From Pampus argenteus (taxonomy: Eukaryota > Chordata > Actinopteri > Scombriformes > Stromateidae), in contig CM072879.1 in the NCBI GenBank assembly GCA_036937835.1, positions 19,560,001-19,624,000 of the forward strand: DNA of 64,000 bases, written 5' to 3'. The notes under the pieces are model-generated. The model had not been told where the DNA came from, ran no database searches, and saw only the letters and a list, made by a program, of their open reading frames with translations. Within the stretch, counting starts at the first letter, position 1. Each line of letters starts with the position of its first letter. Both the position numbers and the translations under genes were made by a program. This document shows, one piece after another, positions 12,851 to 26,600 of the stretch.

Positions 12851-15800
12851 CTGCAGGGACAGCGGCGCCGTCAGTGACATCCTGGCCCTCTGTGTTGCCA
12901 AGCAGCCGGGAAGCCAGCAGGCCAACCAGACAGCAAACCGCCAGCCAGCACACCAGTCAGACAGTCAGTGAGAGCCCAAAACAAAGATGGCCGCCGCGCC
13001 CAACACCACAGGAATCGATGTTTCGTATTGGTTTGTTGGGTTTTGATTGGGTTAGCAGGACAGGAAGAGGGGGCGGGATAAGAATGAAGCAGGAAGAGAC
13101 ACAGAGGGACAAGGGTTACCGAGGGTTACCAGGGGTTGTCAAGGGTTACCAACGTTTGTCAAAGGTTGTCAAGAGTTGTCAAAGGTCTTCAAAGGTTGTC
13201 AAGAATCTTCAAGGGTTGTCAAGGGTTACCAAGGGTTGTCAAGGGTTACCAAGAGTTGTCAAGGGTTACCAAGGATTGTCAAAGGTTGTCAAGGGTTGTC
13301 AAAGGTCTTCAAGGGTTGTCAAGGGTTACCAAGGATTGTCAAGGGTTGTCAAGGGTTGTCAAAGGTCTTGAAGGGTTGTCAAGGGTTACCAAGGATTGTC
13401 AAGGGTTGTCAGAGGTTGTCAATTTAAGAGTTATTAAGGGTTACCAAGGGTTGTCAAGGGTTGTCAAGGGTTGTCATGAGTTGTCAATTTAAGAGTTATT
13501 AAGGGTTGTCAAAGGTTGTCAAGGGTTACTGGGTCAGGGTTACCAAGGTTACGGACTGACAACACTGAAAGCAGAGTTAAAAGGAAGTTAAAGACACACA
13601 GTTTTGTTGTTTGAGTTTAGTTTGTGATATTTTGTGTAAATGTCTGTAACTCGTAATCACTGTTTAGAATTTAGACTAATTCAATATCTTTAAGTGGGAT
13701 CTTTCAAATGAAAGATATTTAAGGTTAAAACTCTTTGTGCCGATGAGCTTTTGGGACTTCTGGTATTTCTGTACATAGATGAGTTTATATTAAGTCAGTG
13801 AAGCCTGTGGTTTAAAAACTGGCACCAGATGAAGTCAGGAGAGGATTAAAGTCAAGAAATCCCACGAAAAGAGCCAAACCAGCAATTAAGTGTTCTACAT
13901 TTACGTAAGTTTTATCTGATATGTCTTCCTCTACAACACTATTAGAAAACCACAAAAATTAAACTATATATTTGTGAGTTACTTAAAGGTTTATTTCTTC
14001 AACAGGCTGAGAGCCACAGACACAAACACATTGTTAGTTTTGCTCTTTTCATAGGATTTGTTGACAATAAGATATAAAAATATAGGATATTGTTGCTCTT
14101 ATTATTTTAGGTGGTGGTTTAGTTTCAAACATCAAAGACCTGAAAACCTTCGATGGAAGATTGATTTATTCTTTCTCAAATTAAATAATAAGTACAACAC
14201 GTTTTACAACGTCTTTTATATCATCAGGTTTTCTTCTTCTCACATATTCACTATTTTCATCTTTGTGGATTTTATTTTAAATTATTTTTTCTGTCTTGTG
14301 ATTTTATCATAATATATTTTATTTATAGAACGCTTTACATTAAAATAGATCCTATTTAACTAAAAACACTAAAAAGGTATAAAAAGACATGAATATCTTT
14401 CTGCTGATAATACTGTATATTACATTATATTGATGACCAGCAGTGACACCACTTCCTTCACCTTCCTGCTGACACTCTCAGTGTTTGCGACCCGGCTTAG
14501 TCGTCGCTGACGTACGGAGCTGATGAGAAGAGGGACGGTTGTAAAACGAGGCGATGACACACAGACAGAGAGAGAAGAAGAAACACAAACACAACATGCA
14601 GACGTTACTCACATCACGACCCCCGCAGGCTGCGAGCTGTCTGACCTTTAACCTCAAACCAGACATCAATGATTAACAACGTCATGCATTTAACCGTTAA
14701 AGATGACTCGTGGAGGGTTTTCTTTATACATGTGTGTCACTGTCACATTTAATCACATTACTTGCAGTGATTAAAAGAAGCCTGGTTTCAGTATGTGGTG
14801 AGAATTAAAACGGTTGAACTGTGAAGCTGTTAAAACATCATTTCCTCTGTGGGAGGACACAGGAGACAGTTTGAGATGTGGGATTAACACATAACAGAAA
14901 CAGCACGGAGGCTTCATCTGCAGCTTTCAGATTTCCACAGTAAACTGTTGCATCCTCGTGCATTTCATAGTGAAACATGTATGAGAAAACCTTTCATGGA
15001 GCATCTTTCCAGTGACGGATTAAAGCCACAATCACAACACTGAGTCACTCCACATCAAAAACTCAGTGGAAACATGTTAAGATGCAGAATTCAGTCTGTG
15101 ATTTGGCTGCATGCAGGAGGCTTAAAGGGTTAATTCACCCAATTCATAACGAAAACATACAGTGTTTTTTTTATTATTCGGGTGAAGTGTCCCTTTAAAG
15201 CAGTTTATTCATGATGACTTGTTGTTGGGACGTTTACCATTCATGTTCCACCAAACACAAATGTTCAAGTTCATCACACGATATTTGAAATGATAGTAAA
15301 TCTCTAAATCTTCTGCATGTTGGACGGACGACATGCAGCCACATGAATAAACTCCAAAAGCGTTCATGCTCAGTTATACAGTTCAGAGGCGGATGGCTTT
15401 TTATTTATAATCTTATCAACACCTCCACCTCCGGAGGCTGGTGGAGTCTAGTAGCATCAGTGTTGCTAACACTTTTAAGACTTAAACACCGTAATTATTT
15501 CTCGGTGAGAGACGTTAACGAGCTGCGAATGTTCGTATCCTCTTGTGACATCACAGATATACACATTAGCATGACGCCACCTAGCGGCTTCTAGCGTGTT
15601 TTCAGCTGCTTCCTACTGAAAACTGATAATATTAATTCACAGGAATTATCAGGTAAACGATTCGTAACTAACGAGGAAAGTGAAAACAAATCTTTATCTG
15701 TATTTAAGCAGCCCTACGTACCACCAACATTGTAGCCCACACAGGAGTTCTGGTCGCAGTAACCCGGAGGCCCCGCGGATCCGACCGGTCCCGGGACTCC

Positions 15801-16266
15801 TGGCCGACCGGGGGCTCCGGGATTTCCAGGTCGTCCTGACGAACCCTGGCTGCCGGGTCTGCCCTGGCCCTGAGGTCCTGAGAGGTGGAGGAGAGGAAGG
15901 AAGGAGGAGGAAGAGTGATGTTTGAAACGGACAGTGACGTTTTCACAGTGTTAAATATTGAACATATGGCAAAACGTTATTGTTGTTGCTCATTTTTAAT
16001 CTCCTTCTTTTATCGGCTCATGGCAGAGTCACTACATGTGTCCCCAGGCTTCATATAATGTGAAAACGCCGGCTTCTCTGTAGAAACAGATGGCGACAGC
16101 AGCGCCAGAGTTTAATGTGGACGGAAAACGGCGTTTTAGAGTTGAGCCTCATGGCTTCATGTAGTCTGAGATCACAGTGTGCTTACCGGGAGATCCTGGA
16201 GGTCCTCTGGGGCCTTGGACCCCCACACCTGCAGATCCCTTCTCACCTTTCTCTCCTGGTTGACCT

Positions 16267-16321
<55 letters not shown>

Positions 16322-19300
16322 GAATCAGGTCTTCAATCTGCTACTAAACGACTGAATTCCCTCAATAGGAACAAATAAAACTTTAATTGGTGGCTCTCAG
16401 TCAAGCTGTCAGAAGGTCCTCCAGCGTACAGTAAAGCCTCGTTATAATCTCCGTCTCCTCTCCTCCTGTGTATCTCCTTATTGCTCCTCTTGGCAGTCGT
16501 ACCTCTTTCTCCTGGTTGCCCATTCTGTCCGTTCTGTCCTGGGAAGCCGGGTCTTCCTGAGGGCCCTTGTTCTCCCTGGGGCCCTGGGGATCCATTTCGA
16601 CCGGGCTCTCCGGGAGGTCCCGGCACGGTGCGGATGGACACCGGTGGACTGGGTGCGTGGTTCAAGATGGAGTTGTAGCGAGCCATGTGACCTGAGAACA
16701 GGGAAAAAACATGAATTTCCAACAAACTGCACAACTTAGACATTAAAGTTTGTTTCCAGGTGTTCAATGTGTAATTCATGTATTCATTCAAGGTAGCATG
16801 AAGCCTACATTAGCTGCTACTAGCATGAAATGTCAGTGTTTAAGTTGCATCGTGGGTAATGTAGGCACCGTGTTGATGCTGCCTCTGGTGATGTTACAGA
16901 AGTGTGATGTTGAACAGAACTTTCTACTGAATTAAAGCTGTTTTAGCCTTTAATTTAACCTTCCTGACATGTTGTACTCACTCTGGATCAGCTGCTCACA
17001 GACCTGCCTGGCGATGTCCTGAACCGAAGCCGTCGACTGGAGGTCACCCTGAAAACACACAAAATATGTTTCTATCTTCAGATATACAGAAACACGTCTG
17101 ACACTGATTTGTGGTTCGAGTGATGACTAAGGCGTCCTGATATCAACAGACAGACTACAGATTGAAGAAAATGACGATGATGTGAAAACGTGGACTATAA
17201 AGGTTTCTTAAATCACTCGACACACTAAAGGAGTCATTTCATCCCCTCATTCAACTATTCCCTGTCTGTATTTCTGTCTGTGTTAATATATTATAGACTC
17301 AGAATGAAGTTGAGCTGTTATGACTGAACTGATGAGAAATAAAAGAAGACGCCTCTCGTCTCCAGCTGCTGTCAGCTGAGCGTTTATTGGGGAAAGCCTT
17401 TAACTCGTCATTTCTCTCCTTTGCTCTCTGCTGTGGTTAAAGGTAAACGGGAGCCTGTGACGAGCCTCCAGGGTGGAGTGATAGCGCCATCACCTGGCTG
17501 CGGTTGGAAATGGCAGCAATGACCACTGCAGTCCTACTGTGACTGCTTATGAAATCAAATACACACATAAAGTTCTTATTTTATCATTTTATAACAACAA
17601 AACACAAACTAGAGCATCAACATGAAATGAGAGTAACCAGCTTCACCAGGTGTCTTACATACAAGGACCATATTTCCTGCCTGAAAGCCACTTACCCGTT
17701 CTCCCTTCTCTCCCTTGACTCCAGTCAGACCCTAAAAACACAAGAGAGAATAATTTAACTCTGATCAGATTTTATTGATCGTGTTATGAAAACATGAAGC
17801 GACATCAACCATCATCAGATCCTTTAAAAATCAGCTTTCATATTTCACTGCTGACTTCTTACTTTATTACCTGCAAACTGTAATCTGTAGTTTTTATGTA
17901 TGTGGATGAAAACAAGCAGCACACACACGTAACGTTGAAGCCAATAATCCATTTATATGCATATATATATATATAATTACATATGAAGGAAAGTTTGGGC
18001 TCTGAAGTTGACAAACGTTTCTTTTTTGTAACGCTGCATTTCAGCACATTAACAAAAACTACGACTACTGTGGATTTTCCTTCAGATAATTCACAAAAAG
18101 AAAGCGACAGTGTGGTAATGAGTCAAGGCTCTTTGCAGTCCGCCGTGTATCTCTGATTACATGCGTGACAACATTTTATCACAGCGATGCAAACTAATCT
18201 GTCAGCAGCTCGTATCGCCGCCCACAGGATCTCATCTCTTCTGCAGCGCTGCAGCCGAGATGTGATTTACTGTCTGTGGACGTTTCATTTACTCAGGAAT
18301 AAATGAAAAAGACACCTACACATTTCAGAACTTTGGTACTAGACTGGTTATCTGACATTTCATAGACTAAATGATTCAATTAAAGAAAACTAATTCAAAC
18401 ATTAATCTACGATTTTCCTAACTATTTTCTCTCTTTTGACTTCGCGTGTCGCTGCTCAGTGTGCTGCATCTTTCTGCATCTTTCTGCATCTTGCTGCATC
18501 TTCCAGAACAGCTCATTTTTCTGGACATTATAACAATACTAAACCATACTGTAGGTGTGTATGTTTAGAGCATTAATTATATGATTGCAGAACATGTTGA
18601 GGTTGGTTTTTCCGTGTTTTTAGGAGGGCTGACAGGAGCTTTTTTCTCCTCTTGTGTCAACATGACAGATTTCTCAGATTAACCCTCAACGTTCAGACAG
18701 GATGTTAATCTCGCCAACAAAGCACCTTGCTGTGTCCTCCTGACAGACTCTGTTAATCCGGACTGACACGACTTCCTGGATATTTACACAGATTGTCTCC
18801 TGTTACGGGCTTTATGAAGCGGTCCCGTTCTCTTTTGTGTCTGTTTCAGTGTGCGACAGACTCACCGGTGGTCCCAGTTCTCCCTGTTTTCCTTGAGGGC
18901 CGGTGTTACCTGGGGCCCCTGGGGCTCCTGGATTCCCCTGAGGAGACACAGACAGATAAGAGGAGGAAGAATAATATATATATAATAAATTCAATCATAA
19001 GACAAAATGTTCAAGATGGAGATTTAAGAAGATCCTTGTGTTTAGGATGTTATCTTTGCTTCAGAGTCCCTACTTTTTGACACTAAATCATTGGACCTTA
19101 TTTTGCTGCAGGCGTGAAGCCAGCGATGTTTACAAGTTTACAAATAAAACATGTTCCTGAAAACGGGTCTAAACGCAGCGCGGAGACCTTCTTCATTATT
19201 TAAAGAGCCTTCAGCTGCCTGAAACTCTCATTTCTCTCCTGCGTCCTCTTCAACACAGTCATCAGATAAACCATGTTGTAACTTCATAATCACTTACGAC

Positions 19301-20544
19301 CGTGCCGGAGGGCCCCTGTCTGCCCGGGGGTCCGTCTTTGCCTGGCAGCCCCTGTGGAGGAAGACAACATCAATAACACAATAACACATGGAGCTGTTGT
19401 TGTTTACTCTCCTCAGCTGTTAGTTCATTTCTACTTCATGTCAGTAAAGTATCTTACAACTAATACAGCTGCAGCAGTTCCAGTATAGAGTAACTGTTGT
19501 AGTAGCAGTACTAGCAGTAGTTTTAACAGTAGTATTAGTACTATATATAGTACATGTAGTAGTATCAGTATGCAGGCACTCACTCTGGGTCCCGGCGGCC
19601 CCTCCCTGCCCGGACCTCCAGCTCGACCAGGAATCCCCTGAAACGTTGAGAAAACATTAAACACGTGGACACAGCGTTGAGATTAAACCTCAGGTTATTT
19701 ATTTATTTATTTGAAGCAGAGTAACAGTCAGTAACTGACAGCAGTGCAGTAACACAACTCCAGCACGTGTTTCACAACAAGGTGAAACGTTGTACGATAT
19801 AATTTAGATTCTGACGTACAGAAATATTATTACTTACCTGCACTCCTTGTTGTCCAGCTTCACCTTTCTGTCCTCTCTCACCTTGACCTCCCTGCAGGTA
19901 ACAAAACACACATATTTATTTGTTGTATTTATTATCTCACAAAAAGAGGCTTCTATGTTATTTGTATGATACTGAATATTATATTTATATTTACAATGGT
20001 ATAAAATACAGTATTGATCTGGACTAAATGAGACTCATTTGTCTTACTGGGGGTCCAATGATAGACCGTCCACTGGGTCCCTGCTGTCCTTGGGGTCCCT
20101 GAGGTCCTGGTACACCTGTCTCACCAACTGGACCAGTCGGCCCCTGAAGAGAGAGAGATGATTGGCTGAGACCAACATGTGATATAAAAACAGTCAGGTG
20201 TTGTTGTACAAAAGCATTTTCACGACCTGTCAGAGCGGAATAAAAGAAAGATGAAGCTCAGCGTATCACATCTAAAAACTAGAAAGAGTAAATGTAAAGT
20301 TGGACGTGTCTATACGTTTGAACCTGTTGTAACACCTGAACACCACTGCAGCAAGGTAAGGAGTAAACAAAAACAACACAATCAACACAGTCCTACATCA
20401 GTGCTCATGGTGCTTTATGTTCATCCCAGGATGCTAATTCTGTTGTTTTTACCCATGTTGCCTCCATCAGGGTCACTTCCTGTTCTGTCATGTTCGTTGG
20501 TATTTGGCTGAGGTATAAGTGTCTGCAGGAAGCCTCCACCACCG

Positions 20545-20627
<83 letters not shown>

Positions 20628-23600
20628 GTAGCTGCAGGACATATCAGGGGTCATTGGCTTTCACAGACATGCAGCAATGCGACACAGCGATGTTGAAGCT
20701 GTAGAGAGGCTCCCTGGGATCACACAGAGGTCCTTACAGCACAGAACCAGACCGTGTGTGTGTCTGTGAGTCCAAAAAAGCATCTTAGAGCTCACATGGT
20801 CAATTTGATTAATCAGATTATGATCAGATATCTAACGGACAGACGACAGCCTGTTACAGTGTCAGCAAATATTCAAGTATTTCTTACATATTATATATTT
20901 ACTTATAAGATCACAAGAGAAGAAAATTCTTCAAGCTCAGGACGTCAGTAAATCACAGCTGTAAACGTTTCATTTCTGATTATGGATCATAACATATTGA
21001 TGACTTAACGTATCCATGGTCCCAAATAAACGCTACTCGCCTTTAGTCTGAACATTTCGTGACTTGAACCTTCAATAACAGGAAAAACCATTGAAGCAAT
21101 AACATCTCATCTGATTGTATAAATGATCGTGATGAGGAAATGACAGCAGTGATGATTTTAGTGGCGGTATTCGTTGTTTTATTAGATTATAAGCAGTTAC
21201 TGCACCACACAGCGCGTCGGGTAAATATACTTCTGTTACTTTGTTCTGCTGTTTTACCATCTAATCCATCAAACTACTGCAACACATTTTAATGTCATAA
21301 TCAGTGGAAAATCTGACTTCTGTTGACACCTTTAAGAGGGCGACCGTGCTCGATAACAATCTCTTATCACACTTCCTCTGAACTGCTGTGACAACTTCAA
21401 AAAACAACAGCTTTCCTTGAGAAGACTTGGTGTTAGATGAAATATGAAATGAAAGAATAAATATCAGTGCAGACGCACACACAGAGGACAAGAAGTAACT
21501 AGAAAAGGCTAAACTGAGACTTTTCAGTTGCTTCACAGCTTAAAATGACGTCCAACGTTTATGAAGATCCAACTTTGCTCATGAGCAACAAAGACGGAGA
21601 GGAGAGACTCGACAGACTGGTCGACATCTACGAGAGCACCGACGCCGTCACGGGGCGCCAAACCAACGCTGCCACGCAGGTTGCAGGCAAGTAGTGAACA
21701 TGCAGAAATATTTCTTATTATAATCTAGTTCCTGTTGCATTAGGTCAGCATGATGAGCCGTGACAGATATTAATATTAGTAATATTATATACTTCCTGGT
21801 GTCATTTGAAACTTTTGTGTGTACTTTCCCTCGATAGAAACAGACACTCAAAGGCATCTTCCACCTTTCAGAGCTGCATTCATGATTCTTTGTCTACTGC
21901 CAATAATCGGGATCATTGTCTTGTTCAGTTTCTGTAAGGACCTCGTCTTTATTTTCATATCCTACATTTTTAATGTCACTTAATATCTCAATCAGTTGTT
22001 TAAATTTGACATATCTGTCCTCCATCTCTTTTTACGTTTCTCATCAGATCAACAGGTCCTTTTGGAAAGAGATGAGCTCCAAATCAAGTATACAGAGTCA
22101 CAGACTGATTTCATGAAGCAGGAGGGAGGTGAGCACGATTCAAAAAACCAAAACACAACAGCATCAAAAACAAAATCTCCCATTAACACACATACGCTTG
22201 ACAAAAAGGGACGTTGTGTCCTGAGGGTTGGCAGAGATTTCGATGCAGTTGTTACTACAAATCTACTGAGGCGAAAAATTGGGAAGACAGCAGAGCGGCG
22301 TGTCGGAACGGATCAGCTGATCTGGTGATAATAAACAACAAACAGGAACAAGTGAGGGACTTTATATTCATGTGTTTATTTGTGCTTTACTGAGTTCTTT
22401 AAGGTTCTTTAGAAAAGTCACAGTAAAGATAAACAGCTTTTTATCATTTTATCTTTCAAACGCTTCATGTTGATAGAGGCTTAATCAATAAGCAGCCTTA
22501 TTTTTCCATTAGTGTCTATTAAACGTATATAAATCCCAAACGTGATGCATAATTTTGTTTTGAATAAATTGTTTAAATGTACCTGCTTTACATATGTTTG
22601 TTATGTATTTTATTATTATTATTATTAGTTATGATTTCATTGTCAACATGAATTTGCTGCCATGGAAATGTTAGTTTATTAATTAGCAGCTTTTTTTGTC
22701 AAATGATCAGCAATTTGTCAGTAAGCTGAACGAACGTGAGACTTCCTGGATCGGCCTGCAGAGCGTGAATATCAATGAGTGGGAACCCAAATGGAAGTGG
22801 GAATGGGTGGACGGATCCAGAGATGTGACATTTACGTGAGATGCTTTACTTTTTATTTAATCGTGACACATTGTCATTGTTTATAAGTTAAATGAAACGT
22901 ATTTTATGAAGTAATATCAAATCCATATCGATCTCAAGTTAAAAAGTTGTAACCTCAAACCTGAAACCAGGCGCCGACTGTAGGTGCTCAGCCTCATGAA
23001 CCTGCACTCTATCAGGCTACCACATGAGGGCGCCAGTGTTTTCATATTAATTCACTTTAAGTTCAGTAAAGACTGGTCTGCCTCTTCTTCTGTGGTGTAG
23101 ACCTACTGTATATGTATATTTACCTGTATATATGGTGTTTGTTGTGCAGGGCCTGGGCAACACATCAGAGTGTAACACCGGAGACCTGGTGCACAGTGTC
23201 CATGGATCCACAAGGAAGTTGGACATACACTCACAACGGATCCAAACAGTGGATATGTGAGAAAGAAGTCTCCTGAAAGCTTCCTGGTGCAGTTTAATGT
23301 GTACCAAATAAATATTGTTGCATGATATTTCCTCCCTCTCTGTCCACATATTTTTAAAAAATAAAATAAATCGGAGAAAAGCTGTACATTAAGCTTTAAT
23401 GTTCATGAAATGACATAATAACATGTTAGAGTCTTTACTGTAACCCACATAGAAAGTGAGATGTGAGTGGCGTTTAAAGACCCAGCTGTCTGTCAGCAGA
23501 CAACAGCCAGACAAACTGTCAGCAGAAATGTACAGAACCATTATAGTTGTCATGTAGGCTCCAGGGGAAGAAATCAACAGTGAGGGGGATCTGGATAAAC

Positions 23601-26600
23601 TCATAGCCACACTGGGAGCCTTAATCAATCAATCAATATACCAGAACATTTAAACAGTGTGAGATCTGTGTGATTTAAACAGCTGTCTGAGCAGATATTG
23701 TTGGGAGGTTCTGGTGTGACGTGTGTCTGACGTGTGGACACAGGTAATATTATTAGGAACCACTCAATAAATGTTCATTGTTATGCAGATGATATCCAAT
23801 TATATTATACAAAATAATGTGCATGTGCACTGCAGCCAATCTGCTTTTTGTGGGCATAGATGATGTTGACTGCAAGGTGCAACATTAATACTGAAGAAAA
23901 ATAGGCATAATATGAGCACCGACACCAACGTGACTGAAGAGAGAGATGAGCTACAGACCAGCTACAGACCAGCTACAGACCAGCTACAGACCAGCTACTA
24001 TATACGGTAATAATATAATAATATAATACATCAGAGGTTACATTTATGTTATGCTCCCTATCAAAATAAATTCATGGTAAATGTTGAGTTACATCCTTCA
24101 GCTTCAGTTTTATTACGTTCATGACACAGGATCGATATGAAAGATCATCACACGCGGAGCAAATGTGTGTATTAGTGAACATTTTGGTCACAGTTTGAAG
24201 TTAAATCAGATAACGTTTAGGTCACTGTTTATGATGGTTTAGTGTTGCCATGACAACTTCAACCAGGGGGGGATTTTAGACATTTTAGAGGTATATTAAA
24301 TATTAATAAATTATTCAAACATTGTTTATATATGAACTTCAGAATAGTAACATAACTTTAGATCTTTTTAAGTTGCCAAGAAAAAAAACAAGAAATGATG
24401 AAAGTGAGAAGTTAAGAGCAAAAACATGAAAAGTCCTGGTCACATATCATTTAAAATATTGGAAAGAACATAAGTTTAGTAAAAGGGAAGTTATATACGG
24501 TCGATCACAGATTCTATTTCACTAAAACATACTGTATACAGCAGAAATAACTTTATATCCTGTCAGGAAATCCAAACTTTATCTAAACATTATGAGACCT
24601 GCTGATCATAATCTGGATCTGTCACTAAAAAAAAGATTGTGACACGAAACTTTGAAGCCAACATGAATAAAGAGACGCCTACAAACAAACCAGCTGGCTC
24701 ACATATTAAACCTTAATATTAAAATATTAAAGACAGGTTATCTGCAGGCAACCACTCGTACCTGCCAAAGCACAGGTAGCGTTACCTGACTGGCACCAAA
24801 TATTCAAAAATAAACATTTTCTCTAAAGTATGATCTATAACCCACATCCTGACACAGAGTGAAAGTGTGAAACTTCCTTTTCCTCTTTACGTGTGTTACG
24901 CCTGTTACGTGTGGAACGGGTAAAATGTGAAGAGACTGTGTGTTATATATAAATGCCTAAAATACCAAAAATGATTTTACCTATTTATCATCTATCCCTG
25001 TTTGGCTTCTGTGCAGATATGAGTGTGTGTGGGTGTGTTTGCTCCTGAATCACAGCAATATTTAAAAACAATACTTTCATTGTTCATAAAAATGACAGTA
25101 TGCTGCGTCTCTTTAAGACGTGCGTGGATGTGAAAGTGATCAGATCTTGACTCCCTGAAACTTACCTGAATGAATAAATAAAATAAAACAATGGAGAGGT
25201 TTGTCGATATTTCATCTGATAAAAAATTATAATGACAACACAGCAAGAGATTTGACTGCAGACTATAAACATGGTGGACGTAAGACGAGCTCGGTCAGCA
25301 GCTTGGTTTACAGTCGATGGTTAACTGTCATAACGATAAACGTAATGCTCCTTTATGCTATTAGAAAGAATTACGGTTTAACTCGTGCATTGGCTTCACT
25401 TGTCAGACCTGGAGCTTCCTGCTCAGGTTCGACCCACAAACACAACAACAACAACAGGACTCACCACCGGGCCTGGCTCTCCGCGATCGCCTCTGGCTCC
25501 TCTGATTCCTGGCCCGCCCTGTTTGAGACACAGATGGCAGCAGGTGTTTCAACAGTCAACACATTCATTAACAATGTCTCACCACTGTGTGAGTGTCTGC
25601 ACAGATCTGACAATCTTACAACAAACACACATGACAACCGAGCTGAAAAGAAAACTGAACTCGTGTAACTAACGGTGTACATGAAGCAGGTATACAGATC
25701 TAAATGTGGCATCACTGTAAGGTGATCAGACCGGTTGGGGTGCGAGTATGTGTGTGTGTGGCTCACTGGTAGTCCATGAGGGCCGGGGGGACCTTTGCTA
25801 TCCTGGGTGCAGGTGCAGGCTTTGGGCAGGGCCGGGCAGTCTACCTCTTTCCTCTGGATGATCACGACATGACGAAGATGAAAAAAAAACAAGAGATGGC
25901 AGTGACATGACATGATGATAAAGGAGCAGCAGGCAAAGCGGGAATGTCACACATCAGTCCCGACAGTTTTTCCCGTTAACGTCTCAGAAAACAAACAACC
26001 TGTGACCTCACCAGACCAGGAAGTTCACAGCACTTGTCTCTGTTGGCCCACGACGTGCTGCAGACGATGTCGAACATCTGGAGCTGAAACTGAAGAGGCA
26101 GAAAAAACACATTTAAATGACACAAAGCAACAAAACAGGTTCATCAAAACTACATGAAATGCAGTTTACTGACGTTTCATGATCATACAGCTCATTAAGT
26201 AGACCAGTAGTGACAATAAGGTCGACAACTACTTATAGAAAGTTTATATTCATCATAATAATAATACTATAGTGAGCAGCAGTTTACAGCAGTTTACAGC
26301 AGCTCACAAATCAAATCTTTTAATCAGAATCCTCTCTCATACACAAACAGCGACTCCTTCGGGTTTCTTTACTTCAACAGGTGTGTTTCCTGTTTGTTAG
26401 AGGTATTAGTCAGGGTTCAGATGCAGCGGGAGATTCAAAGACGATTAGCAGCTGGGTAACGACCTCTTCAGGGCAGGTATCTCTGCATTCATGAAGCTGC
26501 TTAAAGAAACGGCTCCTCTTTGAAGAACAAGATGGAGCTTTGTTTCAGGCAGTTTCTGATCATTTAACATGTCAGACTCACGCCAAAAAAAATAAACTGT

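Larger units (their letters stand above)
20144..25464. other. 5.3 kb col14a1 intron hosting an antisense lectin gene
   Basis: Besides the lectin gene (21545-23276) and the stalk-like fragment (23912-24010), it holds the 80-base GT run at 20546-20625 and a short ATCAATCAATCAAT-type tail at about 23618-23637. An ACTTCCTC motif, which suits PU.1/ETS binding, lies about 175 bases before the lectin start. No other exon recognised. Confidence 0.75.

Noticed and set aside
12851..12953. Hydrophobic start MCWLAVCCLVGLLASRLLG upstream of the last exon, resembling a signal peptide for a separate small acidic protein
   Set aside because: A good acceptor at 12851-12853 and exact phase match to the preceding collagen exon show this is intron sequence read through.
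12835..13492. Plus-strand frames of 83-178 codons (VVKGYQGLS)
   Set aside because: Decanucleotide repeat artefacts overlapping the antisense collagen exon.
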